29,270 bases of DNA from JBFHKO01 sp041595355. GTDB taxonomy: Bacteria; Pseudomonadota; Gammaproteobacteria; Enterobacterales; Aeromonadaceae. Below the pieces are notes generated by a model. The model was not told where the DNA came from, made no database searches, and saw only the letters and a list, made by a program, of their open reading frames with translations. Below, piece by piece: positions 1 to 6,813 of this stretch. The position numbers and the translations under genes were made by a program. The DNA lies in assembly GCA_041595355.1 (NCBI GenBank), contig JBFHKO010000009.1:1-29270 (forward strand). Reading direction: 5' to 3'. Every line of letters begins with the position of its first letter. The first letter of the stretch is position 1.

Positions 1-157
1 GCACAAGCCCGCTGTCCGGATGCTGAGCCATCACTTCATCGCTCTTCTCCGGGGAGCGGTTATAGATGGCGACGCTGTAGCCGTGGCTGGCCATGTTGAG
101 CGCCAGGTTGCGGCCCATAACCGCCATGCCGATGACGCCTATCTGTTGCTTGGACAT
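1..157 (-). CDS. gnd: 6-phosphogluconate dehydrogenase, decarboxylating (N-terminal 52 residues)
   Basis: This is the start of a minus-strand gene that runs off the left edge. The visible protein begins MSKQQIGVIGMAVMGRNLA, carries the dinucleotide-binding GxxxMGxN pattern and continues into YNRSPEK, which closely matches the N-terminus of bacterial NADP-dependent 6-phosphogluconate dehydrogenase. The enzyme oxidatively decarboxylates 6-phosphogluconate to ribulose 5-phosphate in the cytoplasm. An AAGGAA Shine-Dalgarno sits just upstream of the ATG. It lies 66 bp after the MFS gene on the same strand, so it may be the last gene of the sugar-acid cluster and consume its phosphorylated product. 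The catalytic part is outside the window, so its integrity cannot be judged. Confidence 0.9.
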   Translation of the reverse strand, partial: MSKQQIGVIGMAVMGRNLALNMASHGYSVAIYNRSPEKSDEVMAQHPDSGLV

Positions 158-223
158 ATCAGTTTCCTTGGGTAAGGGCGGGTGCCATGACACCCGCTCG
201 GACGTAAGAATCGCCTGTGACCG

Positions 224-1537
224 TTACTTGCCGATCAGGGTACTGGCCAGGTTGGCATTCACTTGCTTGGAGGTCTCAGTGGCCGCGGCCTGCTGGGCTG
301 CCGGCTTGACCATCAGGGTCAGAACCACCGAGGTCAACAGCGACAGAGCCATGAACATGAAAGAGGCGGCGGGGCTACCAGTAGCACCGTTCAAGTAGCC
401 GACAAACCAGGACCCCACGAAGGAACCCAGCGCCCCCATGCTGTTGATGAGCGCCATGGCACCGCCGGCCACGTTCTTGGGCAGCATCTCCGGGATGATG
501 GCGAAGAAGGGACCATAGGGTGCGTACATGGCGGCCCCGGCGATGACCAGCAGCGCATAGGAAAGCCAGAAGTTGTCGGCACCGATGGCATAGGAGCCCA
601 GGAAAGCCAGCGCACCAATGAGCAGCATCGGCCAGACGAACAGCTTGCGGTTTTGCATCTTGTCGGACGCCCAGGAGACCAGCAGCATCATCAGGGTGGC
701 GCCCAGGTAGGGAACGGACGAGAGCCAGCCCGCTTCCACCATGCCCATGTCACTGCCACTGCGCAGGATAGAGGGCAGCCAGAGCACGAAACCGTACACA
801 CCGATGCTCCAGGTGGCGTACTGGGCGCACAGCAGCAGCACGTTGCGGTTCTTGAACGCCTCTCGGTAGTTGCGCACCGCCTTCATGCCCTGCTGCTCAC
901 GGTCCAGCGCATCCTGCAGATCCTGCTTCTCCTGCTGGCTCAGCCAGCTGGCCTGGCTCGGCTTGTCCTTGACCAATACCCACCAGACGGCAGCCCAGAG
1001 TACCGCCGGCAGGCCTTCGATGATGAACATCTCGCGCCAGCCCAAGGATTCAATCAGGTAGCCTGAGACCACCGACATCCACAGTACCGTCACCGGATTG
1101 CCCAGGATCAGGAAGGTATTGGCCCGCGAGCGTTCGCTCTTGGTAAACCAATTGCTGATATAGATGAGCATGGCCGGCATCACCGCCGCCTCCACCACCC
1201 CGAGGGTGAAGCGGATCATCGCCAACATGGGAATGTTGGTCACCATGCCGGTCAGGGTGGCGCAGCCGCCCCACAGGATCAGGCACCAGAAGATCAACGT
1301 CTTGACGCTACGTTTCTCGGCGTAGATGGCGCCGGGGATCTGGAAGAAGAAGTAGCCGAGAAAGAACAGTGAGCCCAGCAGGGAGGAGGTCCCCTTGGTG
1401 ATGCCCAGATCAGCGTTGATGCCTGCCGCAGCGGCGAAGCTGTAGTTGGCCCGATCCAGATAGGCCAGGCTGTAGGTGATGAACACTATGGGCATGATGT
1501 GCCACCAGCGAGAGGCGGCAAGAGTCTTGGTAACCAT
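224..1537 (-). CDS. kguT: MFS sugar-acid permease, probably 2-ketogluconate transporter
   Basis: This is a 437-residue polytopic inner-membrane protein of the major facilitator superfamily, anion:cation symporter type. It opens with RWWHIMPIVFITYSLAYLDRANY, in which the YLDRANY stretch is characteristic of the ACS sugar-acid branch, and has about twelve hydrophobic segments with a charged central loop near residues 190-235. The open frame extends about 320 nt further upstream into the kinase gene. The chosen ATG follows a GAAGGA Shine-Dalgarno and gives the usual family length. It lies 52 bp after the kinase and before gnd, so its substrate is probably a ketogluconate or related hexonate that the kinase then phosphorylates. 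The 2-ketogluconate assignment rests on context and remembered resemblance to Pseudomonas KguT; a related aldonate or hexuronate remains possible. Confidence 0.75.
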   Translation of the reverse strand: MVTKTLAASRWWHIMPIVFITYSLAYLDRANYSFAAAAGINADLGITKGTSSLLGSLFFLGYFFFQIPGAIYAEKRSVKTLIFWCLILWGGCATLTGMVTNIPMLAMIRFTLGVVEAAVMPAMLIYISNWFTKSERSRANTFLILGNPVTVLWMSVVSGYLIESLGWREMFIIEGLPAVLWAAVWWVLVKDKPSQASWLSQQEKQDLQDALDREQQGMKAVRNYREAFKNRNVLLLCAQYATWSIGVYGFVLWLPSILRSGSDMGMVEAGWLSSVPYLGATLMMLLVSWASDKMQNRKLFVWPMLLIGALAFLGSYAIGADNFWLSYALLVIAGAAMYAPYGPFFAIIPEMLPKNVAGGAMALINSMGALGSFVGSWFVGYLNGATGSPAASFMFMALSLLTSVVLTLMVKPAAQQAAATETSKQVNANLASTLIGK

Positions 1538-1589
1538 GTTGTTGTCCTTCGGTGTTGAATGATGGGTTGTCGTTATTCGGCTAAACGCG

Positions 1590-2579
1590 TCAGGCCACGG
1601 CGCTGGCCAGCCTCTGTTCGGCGGCCAACAGCCCTTCACGGCTGGGCAGGCCTTCACTATCGCCGCGCACCTGGATGGCCAGGGCACCAATGAGGTTGCC
1701 GCGTGCCACCGCATCGACGAGGCTCTGCCCCTCCAGCAGGGCACTGATGACCCCCACGGCAAAGCCGTCGCCGGCACCGACAGTGTCAACCACCCGCGCC
1801 ACCGGTACGGCGGGCGACCAGCCCTGTTCCCCCTGGCAATCCTTGAAGTAGGCGCCATCAGGCCCCGTCTTGATCACCACCAGCTGGGCACCGGCCTCCA
1901 GGTAGAAATCGGCAATGGCCTCGGGCTCCTCACGACCGGTGAACAGACGCCCCTCCTGGATGCCCGGCAACACCCAGTCGGCGGCAAAGGCCAGGGCATT
2001 GATCTGGCGGATCATCTCCGCCTGCGACGGCCAGAGCACCGGTCGCAGGTTGGGATCGAAAGAAATGGTCTTGCCCAGGGCTCGCATGCGCTCGGCCGCC
2101 AGCTGCGACAGGGCATAACTGCCCGGCGACAGGGCCGCAGCCACCCCGCTCAGGTGTAGATGGCGAGCCCGTCCAAAGTAATCGGCGTCGAAGTCGGCAG
2201 GCGAAAGGTGGCTGGCGGCCGAGCCACGGCGGAAATATTCCACAATGGGATCGATTCCATTTTCAGCCTTGTTTTTTAGCTGAAAGCCGGTGGGATATGC
2301 CTGGTCCACACTCACATGGCCATCATCGATACCCGCTTTGGCCAGAGTATTCAGGATAAAGCGTCCGAATGAGTCGCTCCCTACCCGGCTAACCCACCCC
2401 GTGCGCACACCCAGGCGGGCCAGGCCGGTGGCCACATTGAGTTCGGCACCGGCGGCGCGCTTGGTAAAGCACGCCACGTCGGACAAGGAGCCCGTCTCAT
2501 TGGCCACGAACATGGCCATGGCCTCTCCCAGGGTGACCACATCCAGGGGATGCAGGGAATTGCAGTCTGTAGTTGGCAT
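1590..2579 (-). CDS. kguK: PfkB-family sugar-acid kinase, probably 2-ketogluconokinase
   Basis: This is a 329-residue cytoplasmic kinase of the PfkB/ribokinase family. The C-terminal PfkB signature DTVGAGDGFAVG is at residues 265-276, with the catalytic base Asp at 271. The N-terminal GAELNVATGLARLG substrate-binding signature is near 44-57. The segment TGFQLK...EYFRRGSAASHLSP is typical of KdgK/KguK-type enzymes. Such kinases phosphorylate 2-keto-3-deoxygluconate or 2-ketogluconate; the neighbouring ACS permease, LacI-type regulator and gnd favour 2-ketogluconate. The ATG follows a strong AAAGGAGA, and the longer open frame upstream is not coding. A 2-keto-6-phosphogluconate reductase would also be needed for that pathway and is not in the window. 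If the substrate were KDG, the product would enter the Entner-Doudoroff route. Confidence 0.8.
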   Translation of the reverse strand: MPTTDCNSLHPLDVVTLGEAMAMFVANETGSLSDVACFTKRAAGAELNVATGLARLGVRTGWVSRVGSDSFGRFILNTLAKAGIDDGHVSVDQAYPTGFQLKNKAENGIDPIVEYFRRGSAASHLSPADFDADYFGRARHLHLSGVAAALSPGSYALSQLAAERMRALGKTISFDPNLRPVLWPSQAEMIRQINALAFAADWVLPGIQEGRLFTGREEPEAIADFYLEAGAQLVVIKTGPDGAYFKDCQGEQGWSPAVPVARVVDTVGAGDGFAVGVISALLEGQSLVDAVARGNLIGALAIQVRGDSEGLPSREGLLAAEQRLASAVA

Positions 2580-2809
2580 TGCTGTCTCCTTTGATGGCGA
2601 GGCACGAGACGCACGCTGCGCCCCCCCCTTCCGGGGCAAGCCATGCCTCCGGCACGACGCACCAATGGCTCGGGAGTCCAATGGGCGTCCGCACAGTCAA
2701 GCTGGCTTGCCTCTACCTTTATTAATAGATTGATTTAACTTTACTTAACCCCAAACAGCCGGGTAAATCGCCAAGGCATTGACCCTGTGTTAGCGGAAGT
2801 GAGGAGAGT

Positions 2810-2825
2810 ATGGTACCGATACCAT
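2810..2825. promoter_or_regulatory. Operator-like palindrome, candidate LacI/PtxS-type site
   Basis: The 16 bp ATGGTACCGATACCAT is an inverted repeat with only one mismatched symmetric pair, centred on CG as in LacI-family operators. It sits about 230 bp upstream of the kinase ATG and directly downstream of the LacI-type repressor gene, the expected place for control of the kinase-permease genes. Assignment to this repressor is inference; it does not match the Pseudomonas PtxS operator as I remember it (TGAAACCGGTTTCA), apart from the central CCGG-like core. Confidence 0.55.
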
Positions 2826-2869
2826 TGGCGAGCGAGCACCTCTTTTCCGAACCATGAGGCGGCTCACTT

Positions 2870-2881
2870 TTTACGCGTAAA
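2870..2881. promoter_or_regulatory. 12-bp perfect palindrome
   Basis: TTTACGCGTAAA is a perfect palindrome 45 bp on the repressor-gene side of the larger palindrome, next to a TTATAT-like AT-rich stretch on the minus strand. It may be a second protein-binding site or a promoter-associated dyad; its function is unknown. Confidence 0.35.
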
Positions 2882-2980
2882 TATAAGGAAACAGGTAGAT
2901 TGACTCGGAAAACAGGGGGGACGTCACACTTTCAGGGCGAGACTTATGCTTTGGCTGTGCAAAAGTAAGGCGGTTGAAAC

Positions 2981-3003
2981 GCCGGCACTGCCGGGATGCC
3001 GGC
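2981..3003 (-). terminator. Weak hairpin after the repressor gene
   Basis: GCCGGCA (2981-2987) pairs with TGCCGGC (2997-3003) across a 9-nt loop, 24 bp beyond the repressor stop on the minus strand. It is followed on that strand only by CGTTTC, so the U-tract is poor. It may attenuate transcription into the kinase gene or merely stabilise the 3' end. Confidence 0.35.
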
Positions 3004-3026
3004 GCGCTCGTCATGCCATGGGGCAT

Positions 3027-4067
3027 TCAACGGGCGGTGGAGCCACGCACCACCAGCTGCCCGGGAAAGCGGCGTTCGACGAAAGGCTGCTGGCGATCCC
3101 GTATGCGGCTGACCAGACACTCCACCGCCGCCTCCCCCATGGCGACGGTGGGCTGGGTGATGGAGGTGATCCCCGACCCCGCCAGCTCCGCCCACGCCAG
3201 GTTGTCGAAGCTCAGGAAACCGATATCGCTTCCCCAGTTCAGCCCCAGTCGCCGCAGGGCCAAGGCCACCTGCAGCGTCAACACACCATTGGCGGTGATG
3301 ATGGCCTTGCGCATGCCCCTGTGCCTGGCATTGAAATCGGCGATCAGACGATCCAGCTCGCCGTCGCTGGGCAACTGCACTTCGTGACTTTCTCCGCAGA
3401 GATCGGCATGCCGGGCCAGGGTATCGTGAAACGCCTGCCGGCGCTCGGTGCGGGTATCCACCCCCTTGGCAGGTTCGCATAAAAACAACAGGGCTTCGAA
3501 GTTCTGCGCCAACAGGTGCTCGGTAGCCAGAACCGTGGCCTGCCGGTTGTCCAGCCCCACGATGTCGCACGCCAGCGCGTCTATCTTGCGGTCCACCAGC
3601 ACGAAGGGGGTGCCGGTATCCACGAAGCCATGCAGGGTATCATCGGTGATGCCCACCGAATTGACGATGAGGCCATCCACCCGATAGCCATTGAGCAGCT
3701 GCAGGTAACGCTTTTCCAGCTCCACCTGATTGGCGGCGTTGCACACCATCACCATGAAGCCGTGCTGCAGGCAGGCGGTTTCCACCCCCCGTATCACCTC
3801 CACCGAATAGGGGTTGGTGATGTCGGCAACGATGAGGCCAATCAGCCGAGTCTGGCCCCGCTTCAATCCCCGGGCCATCTGGTTAGGCCGGTAGTTGAGT
3901 TCGGCGATGGCCTGCTCGATGCGACGCTTGAGATCCTCGGACAGAAGTTGGTGCTCGCCATTGAGATAACGGGAGATGCTGGTCTTGCCGGTGTTGGCCC
4001 TGGCCGCCACATCGCTGATGGTGGCTCTACGCCGCCGCTCTTGCATCTTGTCTTGCTCTTTCACCAC
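3027..4067 (-). CDS. ptxS: LacI-family transcriptional repressor (PtxS-like)
   Basis: This 346-residue regulator has an N-terminal LacI helix-turn-helix (ATISDVAARANTGKTSISRYL) with the hinge-side motif NYRPNQMARGLKRGQTRLIG, followed by a periplasmic-binding-protein-like effector domain (IVADITNPYSVEVIRGVE onward). The sequence resembles Pseudomonas PtxS, the 2-ketogluconate-responsive repressor of the kgu genes. The GTG start was chosen because AAGGAG (4077-4082) lies 9 nt upstream; an internal ATG at 4046 is the alternative and would remove seven residues. It is the first gene of the minus-strand cluster and is divergent from dusB. It probably binds the palindrome downstream in front of the kinase and releases it on binding the sugar acid. 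Effector identity is inferred from neighbours. Confidence 0.8.
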   Translation of the reverse strand: MVKEQDKMQERRRRATISDVAARANTGKTSISRYLNGEHQLLSEDLKRRIEQAIAELNYRPNQMARGLKRGQTRLIGLIVADITNPYSVEVIRGVETACLQHGFMVMVCNAANQVELEKRYLQLLNGYRVDGLIVNSVGITDDTLHGFVDTGTPFVLVDRKIDALACDIVGLDNRQATVLATEHLLAQNFEALLFLCEPAKGVDTRTERRQAFHDTLARHADLCGESHEVQLPSDGELDRLIADFNARHRGMRKAIITANGVLTLQVALALRRLGLNWGSDIGFLSFDNLAWAELAGSGITSITQPTVAMGEAAVECLVSRIRDRQQPFVERRFPGQLVVRGSTAR

Positions 4068-4371
4068 GGCGTACCGCTCCTTAATGCATCCTCGCCCCGG
4101 CAATGGGCGCATCCGACAGGCATGATAGTCAGAGAGCCCCCACTGACGCCAGCGCCACGAGCATCCCCCCGGCCCGGACGAATGTCAGCCTGCATCACCC
4201 CACTCGGCCTGACCGCAGGGTTAGCTGACTGATTCGACAGTACAAACCATTTTGCAAGCGCCTACTGCATGGGATTGCGGAGAAAAAAAACGCCGGCGCT
4301 CACTTTCTAACCTTTTCAGAAATAAAAAAAATGCGTAATATACGCGGCCCTGAGCCTATGGTGTTTTAGCC
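4068..4371. other. Divergent intergenic region, repressor / dusB
   Basis: This 304-bp spacer contains the Shine-Dalgarno of the repressor at its left end and the dusB-fis promoter at its right end (4313-4350). It has A-tracts at about 4282-4290 and 4320-4330 that could bend DNA or favour nucleoid-protein binding. No open frame with a ribosome-binding site was found, and the prmA gene that often precedes dusB in related bacteria is absent. Confidence 0.5.
4313..4341 (+). promoter_or_regulatory. dusB-fis promoter with GC-rich discriminator
   Basis: A -35 TTTTCA (4313-4318) and a -10 TAATAT (4336-4341) are separated by 17 bp and followed by the GC-rich discriminator ACGCGGCCC. This matches the arrangement of the growth-rate-dependent fis promoter of enterics, where the discriminator confers ppGpp sensitivity. 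The predicted transcript starts about 20-25 nt before the dusB GTG. Confidence 0.7.
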
Positions 4372-5334
4372 GTGCAGATTGGTCCCTACAAGCTGGACAC
4401 GCCCCTGATCCTGGCCCCGATGGCCGGTGTCACCGATCGCCCCTTCCGCCAGCTTTGCCTGCGCATGGGGGCCGGCATGGCGGTGTCGGAGATGATGCTG
4501 GCCAATCCCGATACCTGGACCAGCGTCAAGTCCAGGCAGCGGATGTACCACGTCTGCGAGCCGGGTATCCGGGCCGTGCAGATCCTGGGAGCGGAGCCTG
4601 CGTTGATGGCCGAGGCGGCACGCAACAACGCCGCCGCCGGCGCCCAGATCATCGACATCAACATGGGATGTCCGGCCAAGAAGGTGAACAGGAAGCTGGC
4701 CGGCTCGGCGCTGCTGCAGGATCCTGCTCTGGTGCAGGCCATACTGGAGGCCGTCGTGGCCGCCGTGGATGTGCCCGTGACCCTGAAGATCCGCACCGGC
4801 TGGGATCCGGCCAACCGTAACGGCGTGGCCATCGCCCGCCTCGCCGAGGCGTGCGGCGTCCAAGCACTGACGGTACATGGCCGCACCCGCGCCTGCCTGT
4901 TTCGTGGCGAGGCCGAGTACGACACCATCAAGGCGATAAAACAGGCTGTCTCCATCCCCGTGGTGGCCAATGGCGACATCGACTCGCCAGAAAAGGCCCG
5001 GTATGTGCTGGAGCATACCGGCGCCGATGCCGTGATGATTGGTCGCGCGGCACAGGGGCAACCTTGGATATTCCGGCAAATTCGCCAGTATCTGGCCCGG
5101 ACACCGGCCCAGGGCGCACCTTCCCTCGAGGAGCTGTGTGCGCTGATGCTGGAGCATGTGAGCGCTCTTCACCAGTTTTACGGTGAGTATCAGGGTGTGC
5201 GCTTCGCTCGCAAGCATGTGGCCTGGTATCTGGAAAAGAACCTGGCGAGTCAGGATTTTCGCAGAGGTTTCAATGCGTTGGAGTCGGCAGGACAGCAACT
5301 CGACGCCTTGAAGCAATTTTTTGACACGCAATAG
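4372..5334 (+). CDS. dusB: tRNA-dihydrouridine synthase B
   Basis: This 320-residue flavoprotein reduces specific uridines of tRNA to dihydrouridine with FMN and NADPH in the cytoplasm. The family signature LAPMAGVTDRPFR is at residues 14-26, and the catalytic cysteine is Cys100 in NMGCPAKKV. GDIDSPE and MIGRAAQGQPWIF form the FMN phosphate-binding region of the TIM barrel, and a C-terminal helical tRNA-binding domain follows. The start is GTG, giving VQIGPYKLDTPLILAP, the usual N-terminus. It is the first gene of the dusB-fis operon, 22 bp ahead of fis, and translation of dusB is known to influence fis expression in enterics. Length and motifs are complete. Confidence 0.97.
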   Translation: MQIGPYKLDTPLILAPMAGVTDRPFRQLCLRMGAGMAVSEMMLANPDTWTSVKSRQRMYHVCEPGIRAVQILGAEPALMAEAARNNAAAGAQIIDINMGCPAKKVNRKLAGSALLQDPALVQAILEAVVAAVDVPVTLKIRTGWDPANRNGVAIARLAEACGVQALTVHGRTRACLFRGEAEYDTIKAIKQAVSIPVVANGDIDSPEKARYVLEHTGADAVMIGRAAQGQPWIFRQIRQYLARTPAQGAPSLEELCALMLEHVSALHQFYGEYQGVRFARKHVAWYLEKNLASQDFRRGFNALESAGQQLDALKQFFDTQ

Positions 5335-5356
5335 CATAACGAAGAGCAGACAGAAT

Positions 5357-5656
5357 ATGTTCGAACAAAACCTGACTTCTGACGCACTGGTGACCACCAC
5401 CACTCATGCTCACACCAATGAACCGACCCAGCGTCCCCTGCGCGAGTCGGTGCAACAGGCCCTGCGTAACTACCTGGCTCAGCTGAACGGTCAGGACGTG
5501 ACCGAGCTGTATGAGATGGTGCTGAGTGAAGTCGAAGCGCCCATGCTGGACATCATCATGCAGTACACTCGGGGTAACCAGACCCGTGCCGCCATCATGA
5601 TGGGCATCAACCGCGGAACCCTGCGCAAGAAGCTCAAAAAGTATGGTCTGAACTAG
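5357..5656 (+). CDS. fis: DNA-binding protein Fis
   Basis: This 99-residue nucleoid-associated protein bends DNA and regulates rRNA promoters, recombination and growth-phase transcription. The C-terminal half is essentially identical to enteric Fis: MQYTRGNQTRAAIMMGINRG is the helix-turn-helix region, followed by TLRKKLKKYG. The N-terminus, MFEQNLTSDALVTTTTHAH, includes the flexible beta-hairpin arms and is slightly divergent and His/Thr-rich. The internal ATG at 5357 gives the canonical MFEQ start; the open frame before it is not coding. It is co-transcribed with dusB and followed by a strong terminator. Confidence 0.98.
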   Translation: MFEQNLTSDALVTTTTHAHTNEPTQRPLRESVQQALRNYLAQLNGQDVTELYEMVLSEVEAPMLDIIMQYTRGNQTRAAIMMGINRGTLRKKLKKYGLN

Positions 5657-5683
5657 TATCATCGATATAAAAAGCTGAATATA

Positions 5684-5718
5684 AAGGCGTTTACTCTCAT
5701 GGGTGAACGCCTTTTTTG
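5684..5718 (+). terminator. Rho-independent terminator of dusB-fis
   Basis: AAGGCGTTTAC (5684-5694) pairs with GTGAACGCCTT (5703-5713) through an 11-bp stem with one G-T pair and an 8-nt loop, ending in a run of six T. It lies 28 bp after the fis stop. Confidence 0.9.
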
Positions 5719-5818
5719 TTGCTCGGCATCCGCCTTCCCCCGATTAATCGCCTACCACCAAGCCCTCCGCCAACGCAATCCGCCACGCCCCTGCCATCCT
5801 CCCCGTTATCACGCCGCA

Positions 5819-5838
5819 ACCTGTCCCTTGGTACAGTT
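5819..5838. promoter_or_regulatory. lux-box-like dyad upstream of the ThiF/acyltransferase operon
   Basis: A 20-bp element has left arm ACCTGT and right arm TACAGTT with a 7-bp centre; the symmetric core reads CTGTnCC-TT-GGnACAG. It keeps the ACCTGT...TACAG halves of the Vibrio fischeri lux box (ACCTGT-7-TACAGGT) at identical spacing. It directly abuts a predicted -35 element (5837-5842), with its centre about 43 bp before the predicted transcription start, the usual position for LuxR-type activation. A further CTGTACC half-site occurs at 5871-5877. A chance match cannot be excluded without a genome-wide scan. Confidence 0.5.
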
Positions 5839-5865
5839 GTTAGCCAGGTCTGGGCCCCATACTGT
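5837..5865 (+). promoter_or_regulatory. Candidate promoter of the ThiF-acyltransferase-RND operon
   Basis: A -35 TTGTTA (5837-5842), a 17-bp spacer and a -10 TACTGT (5860-5865) lie about 30 bp before the Shine-Dalgarno of the ThiF gene. The match is moderate, consistent with a promoter needing an activator. The stretch from the fis terminator to here (5719-5818) shows nothing else. Confidence 0.45.
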
Positions 5866-5899
5866 GGCGCCTGTACCCCCTAACCGGCAGGAGACCGAC

Positions 5900-6763
5900 A
5901 TGAGCCCATCCCAGCTTGATGCGCTGAGCACCTTGCGCAATCAGGACTTCATCCCCCCCACCGTGCAGCAGGCACTGGCCGAATGCTGCATCCTCGTCGC
6001 CGGTTGCGGCTCCACCGGCGGCAGCCTCATCGAGCCGCTGGTGCGCACCGGCGCGCGGCGGCTGATCCTGGCCGACAACGGCAGCTATGAGCAGACCAAC
6101 CTCAATCGGCAGGCCATGACGCTGGCGGATGTGGGCCGCAACAAGGCGGCCGTGCATGGCGAGCGCATCCTGGCCATCGCCCCCCACTGCCAGCTGCGTC
6201 TGGAGACGGACGGCATCCACGAGGGCAACGTGGCCGAGCTGGTCGGGCTGGCCGACATCATCATCGACGGCGTGGATGTCACCGCCACCGAGGGGCTGCT
6301 GGCCAAGCTTCGCCTGCACCAGCAGGCCCGCGCCCGGCGCAAGCTGGTCATCACCGGCTACGACATGGCCGCCACCCAGCATCTGGTGGTGCATGACTAT
6401 CGCCGCCCCGGCGAACCGCTGTTTGGCGGCCGCCTCGACGAGGCGGACATCCGTGCGCTGCCGCCCCTCAGTGCCTGCGTGAAGCTGATAGGCCCCGACA
6501 ACATGCCGCTCGAGATCTTCGAGGAGCTGGAGCGCCACCAGCGGGGCGAGAAGACGTTCGTCTCCCAGCTCGCCATGACCGCCAACCTGTTCGGCGTGCT
6601 GGCGCTGGGGGTAGTGCTGAAGGCGCTGGAAGGGCAACCGCTGCCGCCGACCCTGACCCTGGATCTGTGGGCGCTGCTGGGCGAGGCGAGCCCCGCCGAC
6701 CAGGCCCGCCTGGCGCGCCACCGCCGTCACTGGCAGGCGCAGCTGAGCCCGCTGCCGGCCTGA
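5900..6763 (+). CDS. ThiF/HesA/MoeB-family (E1-like) adenylyltransferase
   Basis: This 287-residue cytoplasmic protein has the ThiF/MoeB Rossmann core: the nucleotide loop GCGSTGG (35-41), the acidic strand end Asp59 in LADNGSYEQTNLNRQ with the arginine finger Arg70, Lys82 in GRNKA, and the Mg-binding Asp123 in IIDGVD. Such enzymes use ATP to adenylate a C-terminal carboxylate, classically of a ubiquitin-like sulfur carrier or, in MccB, of a short peptide. No CxxC zinc pairs are visible; Cys193 (SACVKL) is a possible thiolation residue. The start ATG follows GGAG, and the upstream open frame crosses the fis terminator and is rejected. No ThiS/MoaD-like partner, E2-like protein or obvious small peptide gene is nearby. 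It is the first gene of a five-gene operon with an AHL-synthase-like enzyme and exporter genes. The true substrate is unknown. Confidence 0.85.
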   Translation: MSPSQLDALSTLRNQDFIPPTVQQALAECCILVAGCGSTGGSLIEPLVRTGARRLILADNGSYEQTNLNRQAMTLADVGRNKAAVHGERILAIAPHCQLRLETDGIHEGNVAELVGLADIIIDGVDVTATEGLLAKLRLHQQARARRKLVITGYDMAATQHLVVHDYRRPGEPLFGGRLDEADIRALPPLSACVKLIGPDNMPLEIFEELERHQRGEKTFVSQLAMTANLFGVLALGVVLKALEGQPLPPTLTLDLWALLGEASPADQARLARHRRHWQAQLSPLPA

Positions 6764-6813
6764 ACTCGACACGCTGTCCGTTTCTGCATCCTCAGCCCAT
6801 GGAGGGGTTAGTC

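Larger units (their letters stand above)
2580..3026. other. 447-bp regulatory intergenic region between repressor and kinase
   Basis: No coding sequence is supported here. Read on the minus strand from the repressor stop, it holds a GC-rich hairpin (2981-3003), a 12-bp palindrome (2870-2881), a 16-bp operator-like palindrome (2810-2825) and an AT-rich block (about 2718-2752) that could hold the kinase promoter. Open frames crossing it are continuations of shadows of neighbouring genes. Confidence 0.6.

Noticed and set aside
224..1858. 544-residue version of the MFS protein
   Set aside because: The extra N-terminus lies inside the kinase gene and is Arg/Pro/Trp-rich; the ATG at 1537 has a Shine-Dalgarno and normal family length.
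2944..3570. Open frames overlapping the repressor gene on both strands
   Set aside because: They lie in alternative frames of the LacI-type gene and lack motifs or ribosome-binding sites.
5699..5899. N-terminal extension of the ThiF protein, or a small peptide precursor gene upstream
   Set aside because: The extension starts within the fis terminator loop. The only other start, a GTG at 5864, is in frame with ThiF and has no stop, so no MccA-like peptide ORF is visible.
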